A stretch of 64,000 nt of DNA from Mycobacterium sp. ITM-2016-00318. GTDB taxonomy: Bacteria > Actinomycetota > Actinomycetes > Mycobacteriales > Mycobacteriaceae. The position numbers were made by a program, and so were the translations under genes. Shown here one piece after another: positions 16,442-24,860 of the stretch; position 1 is the stretch's first letter; the number at the start of each line of letters is the position of its first letter. Under the pieces are notes generated by a model that saw only the letters and a program-made list of their open reading frames with translations, had not been told where the DNA came from and ran no database searches. The DNA is taken from the NCBI RefSeq assembly GCF_002968285.2, contig NZ_CP134400.1, positions 2,976,001 through 3,040,000 of the forward strand, read 5' to 3'.

Positions 16442-17722
16442 CTAACGGGGTGTCCACGCCACCGGAAGCCGTTTGATGCCGTGGATGAAGGCGGAGTGCA
16501 GTCGATCCGGCTCCTCGGTCGCGATGAGGTCGGGCAACTGCCGGTGGAGTTCTTCGAAGGCGACGGTGATCTCGCGGCGGGCGAGGTTGGCGCCGAGGCA
16601 GAAGTGTGCGCCTCCGCCACCGAAGCCGACATGCGGATTCGGATGGCGGCGAACGTCGAACCTCCACGGATCGGCGAACTTCGTCTCGTCTCGGTTGGCC
16701 GATCCATACCAGAGCGTGACCTTGTCGCCCGCAGCCATTGTGACGCCGCCCAGTTCGACATCGCGCGTGGTCGTGCGTCGCATGTAGGCCACGGGCGACG
16801 CCCAGCGCACGATTTCCTCCACAGCCGTCGGCGCGAGCGCGTCGTAGTCGTTCCACCAGTTGTCGCGCTGCTCGGGATAACGGCTCAGCGCCAGCACGCC
16901 ATGGCTTATCGCGTTACGCGTCGTCTCGTTCCCCGCGACCACCAACAGAATGAAGAACGAGGCGACTTCCGCGGAGGTGAGCCGCTCGCCGTCCAGTTCT
17001 GCCTGTACGAGGCTTGTCGTCAAATCGTCGCCGGGTGTACCCCTTCGGTCCTCGGCCAGATCCTTGGCGTATGCGCCGATGTCCACCGCCACCTGATAGA
17101 ACTCGTCGAAGTCGGTGGCGATGTCGGGGTCACCGAAACCGAGAATGACATTGGTCCAGTGGAAGATTCGCTCGTGGTCCTGCTCGGGAATGCCCATCAT
17201 GTCGCAGATGATCTGCAGGGGCAGGGGACCGGCGAGATCGGAGACGATTTCACCCTTACCGTCGGGATGGTCCCTGCGCATCGCGGACACGAGCCGACGG
17301 GCCCGGTCACGAACCGAATCCTCGACCAGCGCAAGCACGCGCGGGGTGAATGCGCTGCGGACGATGTTGCGCAGCCGGGTGTGCCGCGGATCGTCCATCG
17401 CGATCATCGACCCGAAGTACTCCGCCAGCTCGGGGGTCTGATCGCCGATCGTGATCCCGTCCGCGGAGCTGAAGATTTCGGGATGGCGGCTGGCGTAGAA
17501 GACGTCGTCATGCCGCGTCAATGCCCAGTGCCCGGCGCCGGGTGTGAACTCCTCGCCGACGAACGACTCGTGATACGAGATCGGCGCCTCCCGGCGCAGG
17601 GTGGCGAAGGTGCCGTCGCGTATGTCGTCGTCGAGGCCCCAGAAATCCCACGACCCGAGGTCGATGTCCGACAGCGGAATCTCGGGAGGAACGGCGCCGT
17701 TCACCCTGGTCGCAATGCCCAT
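16442..17722 (-). CDS. cyp124: cytochrome P450, CYP124-type methyl-branched-lipid hydroxylase
   Basis: A 426-residue soluble P450 starting at ATG 17722. The I-helix motif is VVAGNETTRNAI, the haem loop is FGGGGAHFCLGANLARR with the ligand Cys near 375, and EEIVRWASPV lies upstream of the meander. The N-terminus IATRVNG and long stretches such as PLPLQIICDMMGIP and SRYPEQRD match my memory of M. tuberculosis CYP124A1 closely. CYP124 hydroxylates the terminal methyl of branched lipids and of cholest-4-en-3-one. It needs ferredoxin and reductase partners, none of which is adjacent. Confidence 0.87.
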   Translation of the reverse strand: MGIATRVNGAVPPEIPLSDIDLGSWDFWGLDDDIRDGTFATLRREAPISYHESFVGEEFTPGAGHWALTRHDDVFYASRHPEIFSSADGITIGDQTPELAEYFGSMIAMDDPRHTRLRNIVRSAFTPRVLALVEDSVRDRARRLVSAMRRDHPDGKGEIVSDLAGPLPLQIICDMMGIPEQDHERIFHWTNVILGFGDPDIATDFDEFYQVAVDIGAYAKDLAEDRRGTPGDDLTTSLVQAELDGERLTSAEVASFFILLVVAGNETTRNAISHGVLALSRYPEQRDNWWNDYDALAPTAVEEIVRWASPVAYMRRTTTRDVELGGVTMAAGDKVTLWYGSANRDETKFADPWRFDVRRHPNPHVGFGGGGAHFCLGANLARREITVAFEELHRQLPDLIATEEPDRLHSAFIHGIKRLPVAWTPR

Positions 17723-17732
17723 CTGGGCAAGT

Positions 17733-18170
17733 CTACGGGCGGGCCTCGTGGCCGGCCCGACCCTTGGTGCGCCGCCTCTCCTTCATCTCCGCCTCGAAGA
17801 CGTGGCGCACGCCGTGCTGCAGGTCGTCGCGGATCCGTCGCTCGTGATCGTGAAGCACTTTCCAGTAGCTGTCGTCGAACTCCTCGACGATCTGAAAGGT
17901 CCATCGTCCGTACAGCACGTTGCGGCCCACCATGTCGGTTTCCAGCCGGTCGGCCTCCTCGTCGTGGCCGGCAGAGCGCAGTTTGTCGCAGGCCTCGCCC
18001 AGCAGCAGATCGGCCCGGCCCATGAGCTGATGGAACGAGTACAGGTGGCCGCGGGCCCGTTCGACGTACTCGACCGCTTCGGACATTGTGCCGACCGCGT
18101 CGACCGTCTCATCGCTCACGCCGTCGGGGCGGCGGCCGAAGTCGCCGTTCTTCTCCTCAGAATCCGTCAC
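17733..18170 (-). CDS. conserved helical protein, function unknown
   Basis: I do not recognise a family name. GTG 18170 (VTDSEEKNGDFG) gives 145 residues, mostly helical and rich in charge: MSEAVEYVERARGHLYSFHQLMG, LLLGEACDKLRSAGHDEEADRL, then GRWTFQIVEEFDDSYW and ERRIRDDLQHGVRHVFEAEMKERRR. There is no signal peptide or membrane segment. It ends 10 bp before the CYP124 start and is in the same direction, so it is probably the first gene of the P450 operon. It diverges from the monooxygenase gene at 18245. Confidence 0.7.
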   Translation of the reverse strand: MTDSEEKNGDFGRRPDGVSDETVDAVGTMSEAVEYVERARGHLYSFHQLMGRADLLLGEACDKLRSAGHDEEADRLETDMVGRNVLYGRWTFQIVEEFDDSYWKVLHDHERRIRDDLQHGVRHVFEAEMKERRRTKGRAGHEARP

Positions 18171-18244
18171 GGCGTGCAGATACCCAGGTTCGGCAGGCCG
18201 CAATCGCCTGCGCCGCTGAATCCGCGCGTGGTAGCACTTCAGTC

Positions 18245-20164
18245 GTGCGCAACCCACATGCCGGACAGCCATTTACGACGCCGGACCAGGAGATCGCCGA
18301 GGCCCTGCTCGACGTCAGCATTCCGACGCTGATGCTCTCGCTGGTGCACATGTCAGGGAACGCCGAGTTGATTCGTGGGCCTCTCAAGCCCGCCGGGCTC
18401 TTCCTCAACGAGGTCCAGGGTTACATGTCCGAGGAGGACAAGGCCGCCGTCCGCAAAATCGCACTGGACGTCATCACCGACTACCGCGACCGCGGCTGTC
18501 CGGAACCCGAGCCGGTCAGCGTGGGACTGTTGCACGAGATGATGCAGTGGCTGGTGTGCGAGCCGGTTCCCGACGAGTACGTTCCGATGCTGCTGGAGGA
18601 GATGGAACTCGACGGCCGCGACGCGCGATCGGTACCGCCTGCGAGCAATGCGGACGACTTCCCGGTCGTCGTCATCGGATGCGGCGAGTCAGGACTCCTG
18701 GCCGGAATCCGGCTCAAGGAAGCCGGCATCCCCTTCGCCATCGTCGAGAAGAACGCGGGCGTCGGCGGCACCTGGTACCAGAACACCTATCCCGGCGCGC
18801 GGGTCGACGTGCCCAACCACTTCTACTGCTACAGCTTCGAGCCGACCGATCAATGGAAACACTTCTTCGCCGAACAGCCGGAACTGCAGGCGTATTTCGA
18901 GCGCGTGATGGACAAGCACGATATCCGCCGCCACGTGCTGTGGGAAACCGAGGTCACCGAGGCGTCGTGGGACGACGACGCCTGCGCATGGACGGTTCGC
19001 ACCCGCGACCGCCGCGGACAGACGGCAGAACTGCCTGCGCGCGCGGTGATCACCGCGGTGGGCCAGCTCGATCGGGCGCACATCCCGACCATCGAAGGGC
19101 ACCAGGACTTCGCGGGCCCTGCGTTTCACTCCAGCGCCTGGGATCACTCCGTTGAGCTGGCCGGCAAGCGCATCGTCATGATCGGGGCGGGGGCCAGCGG
19201 TTTTCAGATCGCGCCGACGATCGCACCAGAAGTCGTGCACCTCACCGTGTTTCAACGCACGGCGCAGTGGATGTTCCCCAACCCGAGTTACCACGACGAG
19301 GTCGGCCCCGGAGTGCGGTGGGCGTTGAAACATCTGCCGTTCTACGGCCGCTGGTACCGCTTCCTGTTGTTCTGGCCGTGGTGCGACAAGGGACTCGACG
19401 TGGCCCGCGTCGACCCGGACTATCCCGACCAGCAGAGGGCGATCAACGAGATCAGCGAAGTAACCCGGATCATGTTCACGGACTGGATTCTCAGCCAGGT
19501 CGGCGATGACCCCGAGTTGCAGGCCAAGGTCGTGCCGGACTATCCCGCGACCGGTAAACGCACGCTGCAGGACAACGGGAGCTGGCTCAAGACGCTGACT
19601 CGTGACAACGTCGAACTCGTCCGCACAGGCGTCGACCGCATCGAGCCGAACGCCGTGCTGGCCGAAGACGGCACTCGGCATCCCGCCGACGTCATCGTGT
19701 ACGCCACCGGGTTCGAGCACACCAAGCTGTTGTGGCCCATGACGATTCGCGGCAGGGGCGGCGAAGTCCTCAGCGAACGCTGGGGGGAGCGACCGTCGGC
19801 CTATCTGGGCATCACGATTCCCGGCTACCCAAACTTCTTCTGCATGAACGGCCCCGGCACCTGGCTGGCCAGCGGCGGCAGCTTGATCTTCCATTCCGAG
19901 TGCCAAATGCGTTACATCACACAGTGTTTGGAGATGTTGATCGCAGGCGGACACCGGACCATGGAGCCGACTGTCGAGAAGACGAAGGACTGGCACGAAC
20001 GCAGCCAGGCCGAGATGGCCACCATGGTGTGGTCACAGCCGACGATCAAGCACTCGTATTTCAAGAACAGCTTCGGCGAGGTGCACACGCTGAGCCCGTG
20101 GCGGCTCGTCGACTACTGGACCTGGACCCGCGAACCCGATCCCGACGACTTCGTGTTCTCCTGA
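18245..20164 (+). CDS. Baeyer-Villiger monooxygenase, HAPMO type
   Basis: The protein has 639 residues from GTG 18245 (VRNPHAGQPF). Residues 1-135 form a helical N-terminal extension. Then come an FAD Rossmann motif VVIGCGESG, the Baeyer-Villiger fingerprint FAGPAFHSSAWDH (FxGxxxHxxxWD), and the NADPH Rossmann motif VMIGAGASG. Length and N-terminal extension match 4-hydroxyacetophenone monooxygenase (about 640 residues), whose extension is needed for dimerisation. It inserts oxygen next to a ketone to give an ester, using NADPH and O2. Its substrate may be a lipid, steroid or aryl ketone. The next gene is convergent 3 bp away. Confidence 0.88.
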   Translation: MRNPHAGQPFTTPDQEIAEALLDVSIPTLMLSLVHMSGNAELIRGPLKPAGLFLNEVQGYMSEEDKAAVRKIALDVITDYRDRGCPEPEPVSVGLLHEMMQWLVCEPVPDEYVPMLLEEMELDGRDARSVPPASNADDFPVVVIGCGESGLLAGIRLKEAGIPFAIVEKNAGVGGTWYQNTYPGARVDVPNHFYCYSFEPTDQWKHFFAEQPELQAYFERVMDKHDIRRHVLWETEVTEASWDDDACAWTVRTRDRRGQTAELPARAVITAVGQLDRAHIPTIEGHQDFAGPAFHSSAWDHSVELAGKRIVMIGAGASGFQIAPTIAPEVVHLTVFQRTAQWMFPNPSYHDEVGPGVRWALKHLPFYGRWYRFLLFWPWCDKGLDVARVDPDYPDQQRAINEISEVTRIMFTDWILSQVGDDPELQAKVVPDYPATGKRTLQDNGSWLKTLTRDNVELVRTGVDRIEPNAVLAEDGTRHPADVIVYATGFEHTKLLWPMTIRGRGGEVLSERWGERPSAYLGITIPGYPNFFCMNGPGTWLASGGSLIFHSECQMRYITQCLEMLIAGGHRTMEPTVEKTKDWHERSQAEMATMVWSQPTIKHSYFKNSFGEVHTLSPWRLVDYWTWTREPDPDDFVFS

Positions 20165-20167
20165 GGA

Positions 20168-20683
20168 TCAGTCCAGCGCCCAGCCCATGTTCTTGGCGAA
20201 GGTGCGGCCGTCGTCGGACAGCGTGCCGAGTTGATGACTGCGAGTGACGTACTCCTGCACCATCACCAGGAAGTTCATCGGGTTGTACGCGTCTTCCTCA
20301 TAGCTCCACTTACCGTCTCCTGCGTACTTGAGCACCGTGATCACCGGCGACTCGTGGACGCTGCCGTCGCCGGGATCCTTCATCCGGTTGGGGATTCTGG
20401 CGATGACCCAACCCTTCTCCTCGTCGATCGCATACCACTCGCAGGGGAAGGTCGGCATCTCGCTGCCGGGGAACATGTTCATGGTCGAGCTGATCCATTC
20501 GCGAATCTCTTCCCGGCCGGTCCTGTTACCCATGCCGTGCTCGACGTACTCGGCGTCCTCGGTGAAATGGTCTGCATAGCTGGCCCAGTCCCAGCTCTTG
20601 CCGATCTCGGCGACGGCCCGCTCGTAGTTGTGGAACGCCTCCTCGAGCTCTGCGCGTGACCATCGACCCTGTGAAGACCCCAT
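20168..20683 (-). CDS. NTF2-like (SnoaL-fold) protein
   Basis: A protein of 171 residues from ATG 20683; AAGGAG lies 8 bp upstream, so this is favoured over the GTG at 20692 that directly abuts it. The sequence shows the NTF2-like cone: a long N-terminal helix (ELEEAFHNYERAVAEI), DWASYADHFTEDAEYVEHGMG, REEIREWISSTM and strands around WYAIDEEKGWVIARIPNRM. Enzyme or scaffold roles are both possible. It is convergent with and nearly touches the Baeyer-Villiger monooxygenase gene, whose product it might accept, though the two are not co-transcribed. Confidence 0.8.
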   Translation of the reverse strand: MGSSQGRWSRAELEEAFHNYERAVAEIGKSWDWASYADHFTEDAEYVEHGMGNRTGREEIREWISSTMNMFPGSEMPTFPCEWYAIDEEKGWVIARIPNRMKDPGDGSVHESPVITVLKYAGDGKWSYEEDAYNPMNFLVMVQEYVTRSHQLGTLSDDGRTFAKNMGWALD

Positions 20684-20865
20684 CGCGCTCACTCCTTGGC
20701 TCGCCGCTGAAACGCCGACCTCGTTCTACCAAAAGCGGGCCGGTGCCGGGCCGGAATCAGAACAGGGCCAAGGTGCGCTGGTCGCGCCCGCGAAGGGGCG
20801 ACCGGCCGGTCGGTCGACGTCTCGTCGACGGCGGATGGTCCGTACCGCCACGATACTGTCGGCCC

Positions 20866-21828
20866 ATGACCCTCCGCCTTGATCCTGCGGTGAAAGCGAA
20901 GATGAGGGCGCTTTCGGACGCCCTGGGAGAGAACGAGGAAGCGCCGGTCGGTGACGTCGAGGCACGGCGAGTCAGCGGCCACCGGATGATGGACCACATC
21001 GCCGCCACCACGGCGCCGATCGACGGCGTCGACACCAAGCCGCTCACGGTGCCCGGCAGTGGTGGCGCTGAGCTCGAGGCGACCTGGTACCGCAGTTCGG
21101 CGGCGGAGCAGCCGGGCAGTGCGGTGCTCTACCTGCACGGTGGCGGCATGATTTTCAGCCTCGCCGAGATGGGGAAGATGTACGACCTCGCGGCGCGGCG
21201 GTATGTCGCGGCGTCGGCGGTGCCGATGCTCGTCGTCGACTACCGCGTCGCACCCGAGCATCCGCACCCCACCCCGGTCGAGGACTGCTACGCCGCGCTC
21301 GAATGGCTGTCCCGGCAGGCCGATGTCCTCGGCTTCGACCCGAACCGGCTCGCGGTGATGGGCGACAGCGCGGGCGGGGGGCTTGCAGCGGGCGTGTGCT
21401 TGATGGCGCGCGACCGCGGGGGACCGGCTCTCGCCGCGCAACTCTTGATCTACCCGATGCTCGACGACCGCACCGCCGCCCCCGATCCGGCCATCGAGCC
21501 CCTCCTGACTTGGACTTACGACGACAATCTCACCGGCTGGGGTGCGCTGCTCGGGCAGTCGGCCGGCCACGACGGCGTTTCACCGTACGCGGCTCCTGCA
21601 CGCGCGGCCGCGCTCGCCGGACTTCCTCCCAGCTACATCGATGTGGGAGACCTGGACCTCTTCCGTGACGAGGACCTCGACTATGCGCGCAGGCTGTCGG
21701 ACGCCGGGGTCCCCACCGAATTCCATCTTCACCCCGGCTGTCCGCATGCATTCGAGGCCCTGGCCTACGGAACGGACGTGGCGTCGCGCACGCTCGATGA
21801 CCGCATCCGCCGACTTCGTGCGGTGTGA
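20866..21828 (+). CDS. HSL/LipH-type alpha/beta-hydrolase (esterase)
   Basis: A protein of 320 residues from ATG 20866 (MTLRLDPAVKAKM). The oxyanion-hole motif YLHGGGMIF and the nucleophile elbow GDSAGGG are those of the hormone-sensitive-lipase family. VDYRVAPEHPHPTPVEDC is equally typical, the Asp is in IDVGDLDLFRDED and the catalytic His in GCPHAFE. It should cleave short- to medium-chain esters. No signal peptide is present. The frame extends to 20656, but that region overlaps the divergent NTF2-like gene and is rejected; TACTGT about 7 bp before the ATG could be a -10 element of a leaderless transcript. Confidence 0.88.
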   Translation: MTLRLDPAVKAKMRALSDALGENEEAPVGDVEARRVSGHRMMDHIAATTAPIDGVDTKPLTVPGSGGAELEATWYRSSAAEQPGSAVLYLHGGGMIFSLAEMGKMYDLAARRYVAASAVPMLVVDYRVAPEHPHPTPVEDCYAALEWLSRQADVLGFDPNRLAVMGDSAGGGLAAGVCLMARDRGGPALAAQLLIYPMLDDRTAAPDPAIEPLLTWTYDDNLTGWGALLGQSAGHDGVSPYAAPARAAALAGLPPSYIDVGDLDLFRDEDLDYARRLSDAGVPTEFHLHPGCPHAFEALAYGTDVASRTLDDRIRRLRAV

Positions 21829-21991
21829 CCGCGTCGAGGTAACGGACAGTTAGGGCCGCTCGATAACCCGCAGGGGTCATGGCTTGCCGCCTACGCCACG
21901 TCAGGCAGGCCACGGGAATGAACAGTGGCGCACCAGGCGTCGGATAGAGGGAACTTTCCGACGTCCGCGTCACCCCGACTAGGAGTTGAGG

Positions 21992-22435
21992 ATGAAACTC
22001 GCGAGAACAGTGGTCAACGCGATGGTCGTCGCCGCGCTCGGCTTTGGAGCCGCGGGGCTGGGCACGGGTGTGGCGTCGGCCAAACCAGGGCACGACATCG
22101 ACAGGCCGTGCTTCCCGTTCTGTGAGAACCAGCAGAACCACGACGAGTGGAACGACTTCGACCGCGGCGACTTCAACCGCGGTCCCGGCGGTCCCGACCA
22201 TTGGGACAAGGGTCCCTGGTGGGCCAACAACCGCCACGACTGGTGGGACGACCGCCAAGGTCCGCCGCCGTGGGGGTGGGGCCCGCCGCCGGCATACCGG
22301 TGGGCAGGCGGCCCGCCGCGGCCGTTCAATTACTGGGGCTACGACGTCACTCCCGTATGGGACGACGGCTTCCGCGAGTGGGGCATCTGGTTGTTCGGCC
22401 TGTGGATCCCGATCATCGGGATCGGAGTCGGCTAG
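21992..22435 (+). CDS. small secreted Trp/Pro/Gly-rich protein
   Basis: A protein of 147 residues from ATG 21992 with AGGAG 6 bp upstream. An N-terminal signal peptide ends at VASA-KPGHD. The mature part begins with a Cys pair (RPCFPFC) and is dominated by Trp, Pro, Gly, Asp and Asn (WDKGPWWANN, PPPWGWGPPP), ending in a hydrophobic GIWLFGLWIPIIGIGVG. I recall similar unnamed exported proteins in mycobacteria but no function. A strong hairpin follows the stop. Confidence 0.75.
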   Translation: MKLARTVVNAMVVAALGFGAAGLGTGVASAKPGHDIDRPCFPFCENQQNHDEWNDFDRGDFNRGPGGPDHWDKGPWWANNRHDWWDDRQGPPPWGWGPPPAYRWAGGPPRPFNYWGYDVTPVWDDGFREWGIWLFGLWIPIIGIGVG

Positions 22436-22453
22436 GCACACCGTGCTGTGAAG

Positions 22454-22484
22454 ACTGCCGCCCTGCCACGTGCAGGGCGGCAGT
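22454..22484. terminator. bidirectional intrinsic terminator hairpin
   Basis: A perfect 13-bp stem (ACTGCCGCCCTGC pairing with GCAGGGCGGCAGT) with a 5-base loop CACGT lies exactly between the convergent genes ending at 22435 and 22487. It is short of T residues on either side, as usual in mycobacteria. It probably ends transcripts from both directions. Confidence 0.8.
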
Positions 22485-22486
22485 TC

Positions 22487-22942
22487 TCACTTCGCCTCGA
22501 CGACAGCCTTGATCCGTTCCAACGTCTTGCGCATGTCCCGCTTGTTCCGGCGCGTGCGCAGCTGACCGCCGAGGACGGCGAAGAGCTTGGTGAACGCGCT
22601 GTCGGTCATCCTGAAGGACTCGGTGACGTCGGTGCCGCCGTCAGTCGGGGTGAAGCGGTAATGCCAGTTGTTCACCGGCCTGTCGCCGACGAGCACCTCG
22701 AAGCCGAATTCCCGGCCCGGTTCGCAGGCAGTCACTCGGCAGACCGTCCAGTAGACGGGTCCGATCTCATTGCGCTTCACGTGTCCGCGGAACCGTGCGC
22801 CCAGCGCGGGTTCGGTGACGCCGTCCAGCCATTCGGCCTCCATCACCTCCGGCGAGAACTTCCCGGTGTTGCGGACGTCGGCGACGATGTTTCACATCTC
22901 GTCCGCCGGCGCCGCCATCGGAACAGTCACCGATGCCTGCAT
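22487..22942 (-). pseudogene. SRPBCC (polyketide-cyclase-like) gene interrupted by an in-frame TGA
   Basis: An excellent ribosome-binding site (AAGGAGG) precedes ATG 22942, which opens MQASVTVPMAAPADEM. The next codon (22892-22894) is TGA, after which the same frame continues NIVADVRNTGKFSPEVMEAEW and 119 further residues of a START/SRPBCC domain (PVYWTVCRVTACEPG, WHYRFTPTDGGTDV) to the normal stop. Family members have a Trp at this point (the motif runs ...vWdvvaDv), so TGG to TGA is the simplest explanation. Re-initiation downstream (GTG/ATG near 22846) could give a truncated domain. The alternative is a base-calling error. Confidence 0.75.
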
Positions 22943-22982
22943 AACGACCTCCTTGAGTGGTGCCTTCACGTTAACTGTGCGG

Positions 22983-23753
22983 GTGGCCGACTGGAGCGGC
23001 GAGGACTACGCGAAGATCAGCAGCCTTCAACGCGCGATGATCGAGGAGGCCAAGGTCGGCCTCGACCTCGGCGCATCCGACCGGGTGCTCGACCTCGGAT
23101 GCGGGGACGGCTACCTGACCCGGGCGATCGCGCGGATGGTGCCTCGCGGATACGTCGCGGGCGCGGACCCTTCGCGGCGCATGATCGCCACCGCACACGC
23201 CGCGGCGGCGCCGACGGCCTCTGGTCCGTGGTTCGTGCTGGCCGACGCGCGGCTGCTGCCGTTCGGCGAGTGCTTCGACCTCGTGGTGTCGTTCAATGCG
23301 CTGCACTGGGTGCCCGAGCAGCGGCAGGCGCTGAGTCAGATCGCGGCCGTCCTGAGACCGCGTGGGCGCGCGCTGATCCAGGTCGTCTGCGCCGGGGAGC
23401 GCAAGAGCCTGGAGACGGTGGCCATGGAAGCCTGTCGCGATCCGCGCTGGGCAGAGCGTTTCAAGGGATTCGCCGCGCCGTTCGTCCACGTCGATCCGGC
23501 CGACTACGGTGCGTTGGCGTCGTCAGCGGGCTTGACGCTGGAAAACCTCACGGTGAGCGATCGCGAATGGGATTACGGCTCCCGCAGTGCCTTTCGGCAG
23601 TGGTGTGCGGTCGGAACAACGGCGTGGACCGACCGGTTGCCCCCTGCCGACCGTGAACGGTTCGTCGACGGACTCGTCGATGCGTACCAGGATGTCGTCG
23701 GTGGGCCCGGCCTCTTCCGCTTCATGCAGATGCGGGCCGAACTGAGGCGTTAA
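22983..23753 (+). CDS. class I SAM-dependent methyltransferase
   Basis: A protein of 256 residues from GTG 22983 (VADWSGEDYAKISSLQ); GTG 22977 is also in frame. Motif I is RVLDLGCGDGYLTRAIA (about 38-54), the acidic residue of motif II is in AGADPSRRM, and motif post-II/IV is FDLVVSFNALHWV. This is the methyltransferase-11/UbiE-like fold, cytoplasmic, with unknown acceptor; the N-terminus with Y-x3-S-x-Q recalls trans-aconitate or small-acid methyltransferases. It diverges from the broken SRPBCC gene and its end overlaps the convergent DUF6653-like gene by 4 bp. Confidence 0.85.
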   Translation: MADWSGEDYAKISSLQRAMIEEAKVGLDLGASDRVLDLGCGDGYLTRAIARMVPRGYVAGADPSRRMIATAHAAAAPTASGPWFVLADARLLPFGECFDLVVSFNALHWVPEQRQALSQIAAVLRPRGRALIQVVCAGERKSLETVAMEACRDPRWAERFKGFAAPFVHVDPADYGALASSAGLTLENLTVSDREWDYGSRSAFRQWCAVGTTAWTDRLPPADRERFVDGLVDAYQDVVGGPGLFRFMQMRAELRR

Positions 23754-24214
23754 GACGTCACGACCTCGTCGTACAGCAGCGCCATCCGATCGAGGAACCA
23801 GAGTTTGCCGAGCATCTGCACCGCGACGCCGAACGCGGTGATCCACGGGTCGAGCAGGATCAGGCCCCATACCCAGAACGGCACGCCCGCAGCACTCATC
23901 GCGCTCAACACCAACGGTGCGACAGTGTGCCGCTCGGGGATCGGCGCCTCCTTGCGAGCCGTCCAGTACTCCTCGCCGAGTACCGACCTCGACGCCCAGC
24001 TGGTGACCGCCTGCGGCGGGGGGAACACCCGCGGGTTGAGCATCGTCCACACCGCGACGGCGGCCACCGGCAGAAGCGACCACCAACCGATCCAGGTGTG
24101 CGACCATATCGCGGCGGTCAGCAGCAGAGGGATCGGAATGCGGGTGTAGACGCTCCACGGATTGGCGTGGCGCCGCCAGGCGTCCGCACCGGTGAGGCCG
24201 AATGCCTTGATCAT
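23750..24214 (-). CDS. DUF6653-like small membrane protein
   Basis: A protein of 154 residues from ATG 24214 (MIKAFGLTGADAWRRHANPWSVYTR). A Trp/Arg/His-rich N-terminus with HANPWSVYTR precedes about four hydrophobic segments (IPLLLTAAIW, WSLLPVAAVAVWTML, VAPLVLSAMSAAGVPFWVWGLI, AFGVAVQMLGKLWFLDRMALLY). The HANPWSVyTR signature is what I recall for DUF6653, a family of unknown function. The TTG at 24232 would be a weaker start. Confidence 0.7.
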   Translation of the reverse strand: MIKAFGLTGADAWRRHANPWSVYTRIPIPLLLTAAIWSHTWIGWWSLLPVAAVAVWTMLNPRVFPPPQAVTSWASRSVLGEEYWTARKEAPIPERHTVAPLVLSAMSAAGVPFWVWGLILLDPWITAFGVAVQMLGKLWFLDRMALLYDEVVTS

Positions 24215-24342
24215 TCGATTTCGGCCGGTCAACGCACCCCCCGTTCGGTTTGCGCTGCAATGAACCAGGGAACGACCCAGCGCGTGTAACCAGTGTCACC
24301 CAATTCGTGCGTCCGGCGTAGTCGGTCTCAGGGAGGAGCCTC

Positions 24343-24849
24343 ATGTTCCGTCGTTTACTCCGTATGTCGAGGTCACTGACCGTCGCATTGGCCGCTGCGA
24401 TCGTTGCGCTGTCGCTGAGCAGCCCGCCAGCTGCTCTCGCCGACGATCGCATCGGGTTCACCGGCACCACCTTGAGCGGCGCACCGTTCAACGGTGCATC
24501 GCTCGCGGGAAAGCCGGCCGTGTTGTGGTTCTGGACGCCCTGGTGCCCGTTCTGCAACGCCGAGGGGCCGTCGGTGAGCAACGTTGCGGCTGCGAACCCC
24601 GGGGTGACGTTCGTCGGGGTCGCCGCGCGTTCGGACGTCGCCGCGATGCAGGGATTCGTGTCGAAGTACAACCTGAACTTCACCAACCTCAATGACGCCG
24701 ACGGCGCCATCTGGGCGCGCTACAACGTGCCGTGGCAGCCGGCATACGTCTTCTATCGGGCCGACGGCACATCGACGTTCGTGAACAACCCGACCTCGGC
24801 GATGTCGCAGCAGGAACTGGCCGACCGGGTCGCGGCGCTGCGCGGCTAG
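24343..24849 (+). CDS. secreted thioredoxin-like protein (Mpt53/DsbE type)
   Basis: A protein of 168 residues from ATG 24343 with GGGAGGAG upstream. A signal peptide (LAAAIVALSLSSPPAALA-DDR) precedes a thioredoxin fold whose active site is WTPWCPFCNAE (CPFC, near 66-69), followed by the cis-Pro region NVPWQPAYVF. Redox-active extracellular proteins of this kind in mycobacteria (Mpt53, Rv2878c) oxidise or reduce cysteines of exported proteins. The CcdA-like electron-transfer protein follows after 11 bp, as in M. tuberculosis Rv2878c-Rv2877c, so the pair works together. Confidence 0.9.
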   Translation: MFRRLLRMSRSLTVALAAAIVALSLSSPPAALADDRIGFTGTTLSGAPFNGASLAGKPAVLWFWTPWCPFCNAEGPSVSNVAAANPGVTFVGVAARSDVAAMQGFVSKYNLNFTNLNDADGAIWARYNVPWQPAYVFYRADGTSTFVNNPTSAMSQQELADRVAALRG

Positions 24850-24860
24850 CCGCCACGAGC

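Noticed and set aside
16262-18025. 587-codon forward frame opposite CYP124
   Set aside because: The reverse strand has an unmistakable P450 with all motifs; the forward frame shows none.
18689-19996. 435-codon reverse frame opposite the Baeyer-Villiger monooxygenase
   Set aside because: The forward strand carries the complete BVMO fingerprint; the reverse frame is a composition artefact.
20473-20486. AACATGTT core resembling a KstR site
   Set aside because: The flanking T and A are missing and it lies inside the NTF2-like coding sequence.
20699-20712. GGCTCGCCGCTGAA shared with 3062-3075, considered as a dispersed REP-like element
   Set aside because: Only 14 bases match, the palindromic partner arm is missing at the second place, and no further copies were seen.
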